The translations under genes and the position numbers were made by a program. From contig CALVLN010000001.1 in assembly GCA_944338165.1 (NCBI GenBank), forward strand, positions 186,001-250,000: a stretch of 64,000 nt of DNA, read 5' to 3'. This document shows, in pieces, positions 8,075-16,028 of this stretch. Numbering within the stretch: position 1 is the stretch's first letter; each line of letters begins with the position of its first letter. The notes under the pieces are model-generated. The model worked only from the letters and a program-made list of their open reading frames with translations. It was not told where the DNA came from and ran no database searches. Origin of the DNA: an uncultured Clostridia bacterium (GTDB lineage Bacteria; Bacillota; Clostridia; Christensenellales; Borkfalkiaceae).

Positions 8075-8748
8075 ACAAGTATGTTAAGACCGCCGTTGAC
8101 GGCCTTATTACCAACAATGCGACCTTCAAGCTCGTCCTCGGGACGTGCGCCACGCTCGCGCTGACGACCTCGGCGATCAACGGCGTGGGCATGGGGCTTT
8201 CGGTGACCGCAGTGCTGCTTTTGAGCAACGTCGTCATCTCGCTCCTGCGCAAGGTCATCCCCAACACGGTGCGCATCCCCGCATTCATCGTCATCATCGC
8301 CACGATGGTCACAATCCTGCGCATGGCGCTCGATAAATTCCTGCCCGATCTGTACGACTCCATGGGCGTGTTCCTGCCCCTCATCGTCGTCAACTGCATC
8401 ATCCTCGGCAGGGCGGAGGCATTTGCGAGCAAACAGCCCGTCCTGGACAGCGCCATCGACGGCGTCGCCACCGGGCTCGGGTTCACCGCAGCGCTCACGA
8501 TCATGGGCGTCATCCGCGAACTTCTTGGCAGCGGCAGCTTCTTCGGCATCCAGCTGTGGGATTTCAAGATCGGGTTCTTTACCAGCTCCGCGGGCGCGTT
8601 CTTCGTCTACGGCATGTGCATCGCCCTCTTCACCCTCATCTCCAATCGGGTAGAGTATGCACACCGCGCAAGAAAGGCGCGCGAACTGCGCGTGCCCGCC
8701 GAAGGGCCGCTTGACGCGCCCGGGATCTCTGCGAAGGAGGAAGCATAA
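8071..8748 (+). CDS. rnfE: Rnf complex membrane subunit RnfE
   Basis: 225 residues with about six hydrophobic segments; RnfE/NqrD family. Recognised by NNATFKLVLGTCATLA near the N-terminus, FLPLIVVNCIILGRAEAFA (about 111-129) and GLGFTAALTIMGVIRELLG. The conserved Cys in LGTC and VNC are those that hold the membrane-embedded Fe-S cluster between RnfA and RnfE. The start overlaps the rnfG stop (ATGA). The C-terminal tail (about 190-225) is hydrophilic. Confidence 0.95.
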   Translation: MNKYVKTAVDGLITNNATFKLVLGTCATLALTTSAINGVGMGLSVTAVLLLSNVVISLLRKVIPNTVRIPAFIVIIATMVTILRMALDKFLPDLYDSMGVFLPLIVVNCIILGRAEAFASKQPVLDSAIDGVATGLGFTAALTIMGVIRELLGSGSFFGIQLWDFKIGFFTSSAGAFFVYGMCIALFTLISNRVEYAHRARKARELRVPAEGPLDAPGISAKEEA

Positions 8749-9360
8749 ATGTTAGGCACCATCATCACCATCATCGTCGCTGCGCTCTTCTCGCAGAACT
8801 TCATCCTCGTCAAATTCCTCGGCATCTGCCCCTTCCTCGGCGTGTCGAAAAAGACGAGCAGCTCCGTCTCCATGGGCATCGCCGTGACGCTCGTCATGGT
8901 TTTGGCGACGCTCGTCACCTACCCGCTGTATGAGTACATCCTCGTACCGCTCAAGATCGAATACCTGGAGATCATCTTCTTCATCTTCATCATCGCCGCA
9001 CTCGTGCAGATGCTGGAAAAGATCATCGAGAAGCTCTCCCCTTCCCTCTATCAGACGATGGGCATCTACCTGCCGCTCATCACGACCAATTGCGCCATCC
9101 TCGGCGTGGCGGAGCTCGTCATCGGCAGCGGGTTCTATGCGGACATCGGGCTTGCCGCGGCGGCGGACATGAACCTCTGGTTCGCGCTGCTGTATGCGCT
9201 GTTCGCCGGGCTCGGCTTCACGCTCGCCATGGTGCTCATGGGCGGCATGCGCGAACGCATCGAGAAGCTCCCCATCGCCAAATGCATGAAGGGCTTCCCC
9301 ATCACCATGGTGGCGGCGTGCTTCATGGCGATGGCGTTCTACGTCTTCACGCTGATTTAA
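8749..9360 (+). CDS. rnfA: Rnf complex membrane subunit RnfA
   Basis: 203 residues, about six hydrophobic helices; RnfA/NqrE family, inverted-topology partner of RnfE. Signatures are NFILVKFLGICPFLGVSKK near the N-terminus and YLPLITTNCAILGVAE in the middle, each with the Cys that ligates the shared Fe-S cluster. The start follows the rnfE stop directly, with AAGGAGG about six bases upstream inside rnfE. Confidence 0.95.
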   Translation: MLGTIITIIVAALFSQNFILVKFLGICPFLGVSKKTSSSVSMGIAVTLVMVLATLVTYPLYEYILVPLKIEYLEIIFFIFIIAALVQMLEKIIEKLSPSLYQTMGIYLPLITTNCAILGVAELVIGSGFYADIGLAAAADMNLWFALLYALFAGLGFTLAMVLMGGMRERIEKLPIAKCMKGFPITMVAACFMAMAFYVFTLI

Positions 9361-9373
9361 CGGAGGTATTACG

Positions 9374-10192
9374 ATGAAATTCTTGCTTTTACAGCCCGTT
9401 CAGTGGGCGCAGGTCGGGATCGTCATCGGCATCTTTGCCGCCATCTCCGTCCTCCTCACCGTCTGTATCCTTCTCGTTGCCAAATTCTGCAAGACGAACG
9501 CCGACGAGAAGATGGAAAAGATCCTGGAAAATCTCGCCGGCGCCAATTGCGGCGGCTGCGGCTGCACCGGCTGTGCCGGCTTCGCTGCCAAGCTGTGCAA
9601 GGGCGAGGCGACCCTTGCCGACTGCCACGTCACGGGCGACGACAAGAAGGAAGAGATCGCCAAGATCCTCGGCGTCACCGTGGAGGCGAGCAAGCCTACG
9701 GTGAGCGTCTGCCGCTGCGCGGGCGGGAAAAACGCCGCGGACAAATTTGTGTATTCCGGTGCGCAGGACTGCGCGGAAGAGGCAAAGCTTGACGGCGGCG
9801 CCAAGGCATGCAAATACGGCTGCCTCGGCGACGGCAACTGCGAACGCGTCTGCCCCGAATCGGCGATCAGCCTTCCCGAAGGATGCGCCTGCGTCGATCC
9901 CGACCGCTGCACGTCCTGCGGGGCGTGCATCCGTGCCTGCCCCAAGGATCTGTTCATGCGCATCCCCGCCGACGCGAAGGTATACGTCGCCTGCGCCAAC
10001 CACGACCGCGGCAAGGCGGTCATGGACGTCTGTTCCGTCGGGTGCATCGCCTGCGGAAAATGCGCCAAGGTGTGCCCTTCGGGCGCGATCGCCATGGTGG
10101 ACAATCTGCCCGTCATCAATTACGACCTCTGCACCAAGTGCGGCAAGTGCGCGGAAGCGTGCCCCCGCCACACCATTCAGACGAGATATTAA
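9374..10192 (+). CDS. rnfB: Rnf complex ferredoxin-accepting subunit RnfB
   Basis: 272 residues. One N-terminal membrane anchor (about 12-38), the CGGCGCTGCAGFA cluster-binding domain (about 59-71), then several Cys groups: CKYGCLGDGNCERVCP, CTSCGACIRACP, CIACGKCAKVCP and CTKCGKCAEACP, i.e. about four 4Fe-4S sites after the first. RnfB takes electrons from reduced ferredoxin and passes them into the complex. It is the last gene of the rnf operon, preceded by GGAGG and followed closely by a strong terminator. Confidence 0.95.
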   Translation: MKFLLLQPVQWAQVGIVIGIFAAISVLLTVCILLVAKFCKTNADEKMEKILENLAGANCGGCGCTGCAGFAAKLCKGEATLADCHVTGDDKKEEIAKILGVTVEASKPTVSVCRCAGGKNAADKFVYSGAQDCAEEAKLDGGAKACKYGCLGDGNCERVCPESAISLPEGCACVDPDRCTSCGACIRACPKDLFMRIPADAKVYVACANHDRGKAVMDVCSVGCIACGKCAKVCPSGAIAMVDNLPVINYDLCTKCGKCAEACPRHTIQTRY

Positions 10193-10206
10193 AAAGGGCA
10201 ACCAAA

Positions 10207-10241
10207 AAGGCCCTGCCGCGTTTGCGGCAGGGCCTTTTTTT
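10207..10241 (+). terminator. Strong terminator of the rnf operon
   Basis: A 13-bp perfect stem (10207-10219 with 10224-10236), GTTT loop and seven U. The A-run on the left arm lets it also serve the convergent gene at 10254. Confidence 0.9.
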
Positions 10242-10253
10242 GTTGCAGTGGAA

Positions 10254-10553
10254 TCATACCATGTTGATGAGCTGCTGGTAGGTCCCGGGGAAGAAGAGGA
10301 AGATAACGATGAGCGCGACCAACAGGCAGAAGATCAAAAAGAAGATGAAGTTGCGCTTGCACATCGCCTCCAGCCCGACGACGCCGATGAGCAACAGACC
10401 GCCGTATTCCTTGATGATGGTGAGGATGTTCATCACCGTCGCATTGGTGATAAACTCAAAATTCGAGTTGATGATGAGCACCGCCCAGACCACGACAAGC
10501 AGGACCGCGAGGATCTCGCCGATGATGTCAAAGATGGGTTCGAGTTTTTTCAT
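10254..10553 (-). CDS. Small three-helix membrane protein, function unknown
   Basis: 99 residues: a short polar N-terminus, then hydrophobic segments at about 12-29, 52-60 and 69-88, and a polar tail. I do not recognise a family. GGAGG lies eight bases before the ATG, and it has its own consensus promoter. It converges on the rnf operon and shares its terminator. Confidence 0.75.
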   Translation of the reverse strand: MKKLEPIFDIIGEILAVLLVVVWAVLIINSNFEFITNATVMNILTIIKEYGGLLLIGVVGLEAMCKRNFIFFLIFCLLVALIVIFLFFPGTYQQLINMV

Positions 10554-10599
10554 GTGATACCTCCATGGATGTAATACGGAAATCTCCCGTACGCCCTAA

Positions 10600-10628
10600 A
10601 TTATAGCAAACGAGACATTGTTTGTCAA
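10600..10628 (-). promoter_or_regulatory. Consensus sigma-A promoter for the small membrane protein
   Basis: TTGACA (10623-10628), 17-bp spacer, TATAAT (10600-10605), minus strand; leader of about 40 bases. Confidence 0.88.
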
Positions 10629-10658
10629 CGGTATCGCAAAAATTGCGCGCAAACATTT

Positions 10659-12050
10659 TTACAGGCTGAACGCCTCCAATTCGCGGATGCGATGGTGATC
10701 GATGGCATAAATGAGATTGACGAGCTCGTCGTCGCCGAAAGAACTGTTGCGCCCTTCCTCGTATTCCGCGTCGATGCGTTCCTTCATTTTGACCACGAGC
10801 GGATCGCGTTTGTCCACCTTGTGCTCCTCGGGGAGCTTGTAATAGTCGTTGATCCAAAAGGCGATGCCGGCAAGGCCGCTCGTCTTATTGACGGATACGC
10901 GCGCGGGGCGGTTGAGGATGGCCGCCGTATCGAAGATGTTATAGATCTCCTCGTCCTTGAGCATGCCGTCGGCATGGATGCCGGCGCGCGTCGAGTTGAA
11001 CGCTCTGCCCACAAAAGGCGTTTTGGGCGGGATGTTATAGCCGATCTCCCGCTCGAAATAGTCGGCGATCTCGGTGATGGCGGTAAAATCCATGCCGTCC
11101 ATGCCGCCGCGGAGGGACGCGTATTCCATCGCCATCGCCTCGAGCGGACAATTGCCCGTGCGCTCGCCGATGCCGAGCAGCGAACAGTTGACGGCGGAAG
11201 CGCCGTACAGCCATGCCGTCGCCGCATTCGGGACGACTTTGTAAAAATCGTTGTGACCGTGCCATTCGAGCTGCGCGCTCGGCACGCCCGCATAGTGATG
11301 CAGCCCGTAGACGATGCCCTGTACGCTGCGCGGCAGCGACGCCCCGGGATAGGTCACGCCAAACCCCATCGTGTCGCACATGCGGATCTTGACGGGGATG
11401 CCGCTCTCGCGGGAAAGCGCCATGAGCTGCGTCGCAAACGGCACCACGAAGCCGTAAAAATCGGCGCGGGTGATGTCCTCGAAATGGCAGCGCGGCGTGA
11501 TGCCGTGGGAAAGCGCGCTCTTGACGATGCCGAGGTATTTGTCCAGCGCCTGACGGCGCGTCAGATGCATCTTTTTGAAGATATGGTAATCGGAACAGCT
11601 GACGAGGATGCCCGTCTCCCGGACGCCCGCCGCCTTAACGAGTTCAAAATCCCGCTCGTCGGCGCGGATCCACGTGGTGATCTCCGGAAATTTCAGCCCC
11701 GTATCCTGGCAGGCGTGCAGCGCTTCTTTGTCCTTGTTGGAATAGACGAAGAATTCCGACTGGCGGATGAGCCCCTTCTCGCCGCCGAGACGCGCCATCA
11801 GGCGGTACAGATCGACGATCTGCTGCACGGTAAAGGGCGACGTGGACTGCTGTCCGTCGCGGAAGGTCGTATCCGTGATCCAGATCTCGTCCGGCACGCA
11901 CATGGGCACGTGACGGTGGTTGAACGCCGTCTTGGGAATGCTCTTATAGTCGAACAGGTCGCGGAAAAGTTCCGGCTCCTGCACGTCCTGCAATTCGTAA
12001 TGGTAGATGACGTCCTCCAAGAGATTGGAATGTCCGTTGTAGTAGATCAT
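10659..12050 (-). CDS. Isopropylmalate/homocitrate-synthase family enzyme, probable Re-citrate synthase
   Basis: 463 residues. DRE-TIM metallolyase fold: the metal and base motif is TDTTFRDGQQ (about residue 61), with HFEDITRADFYGF, RMCDTMGFGV and EWHGHNDF (HxH metal site) following. The version WHGHNDFYKV with LGIGERTGNCPLEAM and the GLIRQSEFFVYS motif match, from memory, the Re-face citrate synthases of Clostridium kluyveri and relatives, which are usually mis-annotated as isopropylmalate or homocitrate synthase. There is no leucine-type allosteric domain at the C-terminus. The start at 12050 was chosen for AGGAGG eight bases upstream; an ATG seven codons earlier has none. It would condense acetyl-CoA with oxaloacetate. 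Citramalate or homocitrate synthesis is the alternative. Confidence 0.72.
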   Translation of the reverse strand: MIYYNGHSNLLEDVIYHYELQDVQEPELFRDLFDYKSIPKTAFNHRHVPMCVPDEIWITDTTFRDGQQSTSPFTVQQIVDLYRLMARLGGEKGLIRQSEFFVYSNKDKEALHACQDTGLKFPEITTWIRADERDFELVKAAGVRETGILVSCSDYHIFKKMHLTRRQALDKYLGIVKSALSHGITPRCHFEDITRADFYGFVVPFATQLMALSRESGIPVKIRMCDTMGFGVTYPGASLPRSVQGIVYGLHHYAGVPSAQLEWHGHNDFYKVVPNAATAWLYGASAVNCSLLGIGERTGNCPLEAMAMEYASLRGGMDGMDFTAITEIADYFEREIGYNIPPKTPFVGRAFNSTRAGIHADGMLKDEEIYNIFDTAAILNRPARVSVNKTSGLAGIAFWINDYYKLPEEHKVDKRDPLVVKMKERIDAEYEEGRNSSFGDDELVNLIYAIDHHRIRELEAFSL

Positions 12051-12085
12051 GCGCCTTGCCTCCTTCCGCATCGCTGCGTTCTTTC

Positions 12086-12114
12086 ATGGTACCATCCCCG
12101 CCCGCATTTGTCAA
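12086..12114 (-). promoter_or_regulatory. Sigma-A promoter for the Re-citrate-synthase-like gene
   Basis: TTGACA (12109-12114), 17-bp spacer, TACCAT (12086-12091). The spacer and first bases of the -10 repeat GCGGGCGGGGATGGTA, also found in the promoter at 3615-3644. Confidence 0.78.
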
Positions 12115-12225
12115 GCGCACAGCGCCGCATCCGTAAATTTTTTCATAAATTTTTAAAATACGGGCGTTACTTTGTATAATCATGTATTTATATGCCGTTC
12201 CGTCAATAAACATTCATGGAGCAGG

Positions 12226-12254
12226 AAAAGGGAGCGGGCGATGCGCCCGCTCCC
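12226..12254 (-). terminator. Probable terminator of the first feo operon
   Basis: An 11-bp perfect stem (12230-12240 with 12244-12254) and a short UUUU tract on the minus strand. The short U-run makes it moderate. Confidence 0.6.
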
Positions 12255-12283
12255 TTTCCGGGATTTATGAAGATTTGTGATGG

Positions 12284-12475
12284 TCATGTGTTTGCAGATC
12301 CGTCCGCTGCGTCCTTCCCGTGCTTCCGGTGCGCGCCGCAGCAGCCCGTACAGCCGGAACAATCGCAGCCGCAGCAGCCGCCCTTGCCGCGCTTTCTGCG
12401 GATGACGGAATAGACGATATAGCCCGCGACGAAACCGGCGGCGGCAATGATGATAAGGATCTCCCACCAGCTCAT
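12284..12475 (-). CDS. FeoB-associated Cys-rich membrane protein
   Basis: 63 residues: one transmembrane helix (about 5-24), a basic stretch IRRKRGKGG, then the cluster CCGCDCSGCTGCC with seven Cys. This matches the FeoB_associated family (small Cys-rich proteins encoded after feoB, thought to help or gate iron transport). The ATG overlaps the feoB stop by four bases. The short His/Lys/Asp tail is not conserved. Confidence 0.88.
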   Translation of the reverse strand: MSWWEILIIIAAAGFVAGYIVYSVIRRKRGKGGCCGCDCSGCTGCCGAHRKHGKDAADGSANT

Positions 12476-14895
12476 CGCTTCCCCTCCTCTGCGGCGGCCT
12501 GCATCTGCTGTGCGGCGCTTTCCGCTTTCAGCGGATGCCGCTTGTTCCAGACGACGATGCCTGAAACCGCCGCGGCGATGACCGCCGCGAAGATGAAGCA
12601 GGTCCACCACCACGAACCGATGAGATAGATCATCGCCGACACGAAATACGACGTGCACAGCCAGAAGAGAAGCGTCCATTTGAACTTGCCCTTCGGCAGC
12701 TCCGCGCGCGCCGTGGCGCAGGCCGCGAAGCAAGGGATCGTGAGCATGTTGAAGGCGATGAAGGCGATGAGCGCGGGAACGGTGATGCCCGTGGCGCCGA
12801 TCATGGCGGTGACTTCCTCGACGCCCGTATCCGTGGCGATGTACGCGCCGGCGACGGCGGAAGCGAGGGTGCCGAACGTCGCGATGACGTTTTCCTTGGC
12901 GACGAGACCCGTGATCGCGGCGACGGTGAATACCCAACCCGCCGCAATGCCGAGCTGCGAGCCGAACCCGAGCGGCGTAAACAGCGGCTGGATGAGCATG
13001 CCGAGCGAACCGAGGATGCTCTCGTTCATGCGCATGTTGACGAGGCCTTCCACCCCTTCAAGCGACGCATATACGGCGTACGCGGAGTTTGCGGGATCGC
13101 CCTCGTACAGCGAGAACAGCTCCTGCGCGTCCTCGAGGAGGAACTGCCAGTTCCAGCTGAAGCTGGAAAGGAACCAGATGACGATGGTGGAAACGAGGAT
13201 GATGGTAAACGCCTTTTTGATGTAGTGCTTGGTCTTATCCCAAAGGTGGACCATCAGGCTCTGGAAGCGGGGCGCGTGGTAGGCGGGCAGCTCCATGATG
13301 AACGGAGGCGTCTCGCCGCGCAGCGTCGTCGACCGCATGAGGATGACGGCGGCGACGGCGACGAGAATGCCCAGAAGATACATGCAGAGCGTGATGACGT
13401 CGGCATTCCCCACGCCCGCCGCCGAGACGATCGCCCCGGCGACGGCCGTCAGGATGGGGAGTTTCGCCCCACAGGAGAAGAACGGGATCACGCGGATGGT
13501 CGAGGTGCGCTCCTTCTCGTCGGCGAGGGTGCGCGTATTGATCATGGCAGGCAGCGAACAGCCGAAGCCCATGATCATGGGCATGAACGCGCGGCCCGAA
13601 AGCCCGAACCGACGGAAGATGCGGTCGAGGATAAAGGCGATACGCGCCATATAACCCGTGTCCTCAAGGATGGAGAAGAACAGGAACAGCGTGAGGATCT
13701 GCGGGATAAACCCGAGGACCGCAAACACGCCGCCGAGGACGCCGTCCACGAGGAAGCTTCCCACCCAGCCGGGCGCGTTGGCGCATGCCATGTCCGCAAG
13801 GACGTTGATCCATTCCAGGCACCAGTTTAAAAGGTTTGTTAAGATCACGCCCGGAGAGAAGACGGCGCCGTCGTAAAAGCAGGCGAGCAGCGTGGTCGCG
13901 CCGTTTTCCGCAAGCCCCAGGCCGCCGTCGGAGACGGGGTCGAAGAGCGTGGGCAGACTGCCGCCCGAAAGCGCGCTTATGTAAAAGAGATCTTCGGCAA
14001 AAGTCAGGTGAAAGATGGCAAAGAGGATGGCGATGAAGATGGGGATCCCCCAGATGCGGTGCGTGAGCACCCTGTCTGCCTTATCGCTCCTCGTGAGCGT
14101 TCCCGTCCCCTTGCCGCCCTTGCGGTGATAGGCGCCGGAATAATTGGCGGAAATATACCGATAGCGCGCATCGGCGACGATCGCCTCAAAGTCCGTACCG
14201 AAGGTATCGTCGGAAAAAGTCGCCTTGAAGGCGTCTACCATGGGCACGAGTTCGGGGTGCATCTTCACCTCGATCTCGTCCATCTCCGAAAGTTTGACGG
14301 CATGGAAGAGCGGCGCCTCCACCTTCTGCCCCTCGAGGGCGATGGAAACATCCCGCACGAGGTGGGCAATGGGCGAATCCTTGAGCACCGTCTCCCCCTT
14401 GCGCGGCCGCTTGGAGGCGGCAATGGCGCGGTCCATAAGTTCCTTGATGCCCGTGCCGCGCAGCGCGGAGATGGAGACGACGGGAAGCCCCAGCTTTTTT
14501 TCCAGCGTCGCCGCGTCGATGGCATCCCCCGCCTTTTCCACCGCATCCATCATGTTGAGGGCGATGACGACGGGAACGTCGATCTCCATCAGCTGCGTCG
14601 TCAGATACAGGTTTCGTTCCAGATTGGTCGCATCGACGACGTTGATGACGCAATCGGGTTTTTCGTCGAGGATAAAATTGCGCGAAATGATCTCCTCGGG
14701 CGTGTACGGGGACAGCGAATAGATGCCGGGAAGATCGACGATATCCACGGGTTCGCTCCCGCGCTTGTACGTCCCCTCCCGCTTATCCACGGTGACGCCG
14801 GGCCAGTTGCCGACGTACGCCGTCGCGCCCGTCAAAAGGTTGAAAAGCGTCGTCTTGCCGCAGTTCGGATTGCCTGCCAAAGCAAATTTTTTCAT
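12472..14895 (-). CDS. feoB: Ferrous iron transporter FeoB
   Basis: 807 residues. The N-terminal GTPase domain has all G motifs intact: GNPNCGKTT (8-16), GNWPGVTV (29-36), DLPG (54-57), NMMD (114-117) and SALRG. The GDI-like helical domain follows, then the membrane region with both gate motifs, MGFGCSLPAMINTRTL and SCGAKLPI, and later AKENVIATFG. It imports Fe2+ across the membrane. The start at 14895 has GGAGGTG upstream and overlaps the feoA stop; an earlier ATG at 14919 lies inside feoA. It is the third gene of feoA-feoA-feoB-Cys protein. Confidence 0.95.
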   Translation of the reverse strand: MKKFALAGNPNCGKTTLFNLLTGATAYVGNWPGVTVDKREGTYKRGSEPVDIVDLPGIYSLSPYTPEEIISRNFILDEKPDCVINVVDATNLERNLYLTTQLMEIDVPVVIALNMMDAVEKAGDAIDAATLEKKLGLPVVSISALRGTGIKELMDRAIAASKRPRKGETVLKDSPIAHLVRDVSIALEGQKVEAPLFHAVKLSEMDEIEVKMHPELVPMVDAFKATFSDDTFGTDFEAIVADARYRYISANYSGAYHRKGGKGTGTLTRSDKADRVLTHRIWGIPIFIAILFAIFHLTFAEDLFYISALSGGSLPTLFDPVSDGGLGLAENGATTLLACFYDGAVFSPGVILTNLLNWCLEWINVLADMACANAPGWVGSFLVDGVLGGVFAVLGFIPQILTLFLFFSILEDTGYMARIAFILDRIFRRFGLSGRAFMPMIMGFGCSLPAMINTRTLADEKERTSTIRVIPFFSCGAKLPILTAVAGAIVSAAGVGNADVITLCMYLLGILVAVAAVILMRSTTLRGETPPFIMELPAYHAPRFQSLMVHLWDKTKHYIKKAFTIILVSTIVIWFLSSFSWNWQFLLEDAQELFSLYEGDPANSAYAVYASLEGVEGLVNMRMNESILGSLGMLIQPLFTPLGFGSQLGIAAGWVFTVAAITGLVAKENVIATFGTLASAVAGAYIATDTGVEEVTAMIGATGITVPALIAFIAFNMLTIPCFAACATARAELPKGKFKWTLLFWLCTSYFVSAMIYLIGSWWWTCFIFAAVIAAAVSGIVVWNKRHPLKAESAAQQMQAAAEEGKR

Positions 14896-15125
14896 GCTTT
14901 CACCTCCAACGTCACGCATGCCGCCTCCGTCTTGCGGAGGGTGAGTTCGTAGCCGCGGATGTTGACTTCCAGCGGATCGCCGAGCGGCGCCCGCTTGCGC
15001 AGAAGCACTTCCGCGCCGGGCGTCACGCCCATGTCAAACAGCCTGCGGCGGATCCTGCCTTCGCCGGAAACGGAGACGATGGTACCCCGTTCCCCTACGG
15101 CAAATTCATCGAGATTCTTTTTCAT
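14892..15125 (-). CDS. feoA: FeoA (second of two)
   Basis: 77 residues with the SH3-like FeoA fold signature: GERGTIVSVSGEGRIRRRL, DMGVTPGAEV and RGYELTLRKTEA. FeoA is a cytosolic partner of FeoB. The stop overlaps the feoB start (ATGA), and the gene lies 42 bases after the first feoA. Two non-identical FeoA proteins before one FeoB is a common clostridial arrangement. Confidence 0.92.
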   Translation of the reverse strand: MKKNLDEFAVGERGTIVSVSGEGRIRRRLFDMGVTPGAEVLLRKRAPLGDPLEVNIRGYELTLRKTEAACVTLEVKA

Positions 15126-15167
15126 ATATACTGTCTATGACCTCCTGTCCTGCTTTATGCGCCGCCT

Positions 15168-15380
15168 TCAGGCGACGAAGATATGCCCCGCGACGCCGCG
15201 GTCGAGGGCCAGGCGGCCCTCCTTGACGATACAAGTGACGCTGCCGCCGCACGCCGAAAGCACGGTCACCTTCTCCCCCGCAACGAGCCCCAGGTTGTAA
15301 AGGTGCTTTTTCGTCTTGTCATCCGCGGCGATGCGCACGATCGTCATTTGCTGCCCGCACGGGGCCAGATATAACGGCAT
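15168..15380 (-). CDS. feoA: FeoA (first of two)
   Basis: 70 residues: MTIVRIAADDKTKKHLYNLGL and GEKVTVLSACGGSVTCIVKEGRLALDRGVA match the FeoA family, with the terminal GHIFVA strand. It differs clearly from the second FeoA, so this is not a recent duplicate. AGGAGG is seven bases before the ATG at 15380. It is the first gene of the feo operon, behind a long leader with three palindromes. Confidence 0.9.
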   Translation of the reverse strand: MPLYLAPCGQQMTIVRIAADDKTKKHLYNLGLVAGEKVTVLSACGGSVTCIVKEGRLALDRGVAGHIFVA

Positions 15381-15397
15381 ATGTCCTCCTTTCTCTT

Positions 15398-15505
15398 GTT
15401 CGCATATCCGAACCGCACGTCAAAAAAAGAGCGGCACCGCACGTTCGCTTCCGCGAACCATACGGCAAAAAAATATGCCGCGGCGGCTTGTTCGCCTATG
15501 CGAAC
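15398..15505 (-). promoter_or_regulatory. Three copies of a 16-bp palindrome in the feo leader
   Basis: GTTCGCNNNNGCGAAC at 15443-15458 and 15490-15505 (both perfect) and a one-mismatch copy at 15398-15413. Start-to-start distances are 45 and 47 bp. All lie downstream of the predicted transcription start (about 15514) and upstream of feoA. They could be DNA operators for a metal-responsive repressor, or RNA hairpins with four-base loops. The sequence does not match the Fur or DtxR boxes I know. Confidence 0.75.
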
Positions 15506-15520
15506 CTGATTTTCATGCAA

Positions 15521-15550
15521 AGTATATCACCTCTCCCCGCCCCTTGTCAA
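15521..15550 (-). promoter_or_regulatory. Sigma-A promoter of the feo operon
   Basis: TTGACA (15545-15550), 18-bp GC-rich spacer, TATACT (15521-15526). It is divergent from the GntR promoter; the two -35 boxes are 40 bp apart. Confidence 0.82.
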
Positions 15551-15590
15551 CTGTTTGACGGGAAAAAATAAATTTTTTTTCTGCAAATGC

Positions 15591-15619
15591 TTGACATTCT
15601 TCCATCAACTGTATATACT
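15591..15619 (+). promoter_or_regulatory. Sigma-A promoter of the GntR-ABC operon
   Basis: TTGACA (15591-15596), 17-bp spacer, TATACT (15614-15619). The -10 box lies inside a palindrome, see 15609-15631. Confidence 0.85.
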
Positions 15620-15631
15620 GTTTATATACAG
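15609..15631 (+). promoter_or_regulatory. Palindromic operator over the -10 box
   Basis: A perfect inverted repeat, CTGTATATA (15609-15617), five bases, TATATACAG (15623-15631), covering the -10 box and the start point. Its position suggests auto-repression by the GntR/YtrA-type regulator encoded immediately downstream. Confidence 0.75.
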
Positions 15632-15650
15632 TATGCATTTGGGCGGCAAC

Positions 15651-16028
15651 ATGAACATTTATATCGACAATCGGGGCGGGACCCCCATCTACGACCAGAT
15701 TTATTCGCAGATCAAGGCGCAGATCGCCGCGGGGACGCTCAGAGAAGACGCTCCGCTCCCCTCCATCCGCAGCCTCGCCAAGGACCTGAAGATCAGCGTC
15801 ATCACCACCAAACGCGCCTATGACGAACTGGAACGGGAAGGTTACCTCTATACGGTGGCGGGCAAGGGCTGCTTCGTGGCAAAAAAGAACCTCGAACTCG
15901 TGCGGGAAGGTATGCTCCGCGAGATCGAAGCACACCTTGAAGAAGCCGTACGGCTGGCAGGCGCCTGCGGCGTGCGCAGAGAGGAGCTTGCCGCCATGCT
16001 GCAATATCTCTCGGAGGATATCTCATGA
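15651..16028 (+). CDS. GntR-family (YtrA subfamily) transcriptional regulator
   Basis: 125 residues. A winged-helix GntR domain (about 8-75: TPIYDQIYSQIKAQIAAG, LPSIRSLAKDLKIS, TTKRAYDELEREGYLYT, GKGCFVA) is followed by a short helical tail of about 50 residues instead of a large effector domain, as in YtrA. Such regulators repress adjacent ABC operons. The ATG at 15651 is the first in frame after the promoter; the ribosome site (GGGCGG) is weak. It overlaps the ABC ATPase gene by four bases. Confidence 0.9.
   Translation: MNIYIDNRGGTPIYDQIYSQIKAQIAAGTLREDAPLPSIRSLAKDLKISVITTKRAYDELEREGYLYTVAGKGCFVAKKNLELVREGMLREIEAHLEEAVRLAGACGVRREELAAMLQYLSEDIS

Noticed and set aside
12152-12180. TTTAAA-17-TATAAT on the plus strand upstream of the feo terminator
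   Set aside because: The -35 box is poor and no plausible plus-strand gene follows; the downstream sequence is the 3' end of the minus-strand feo operon.
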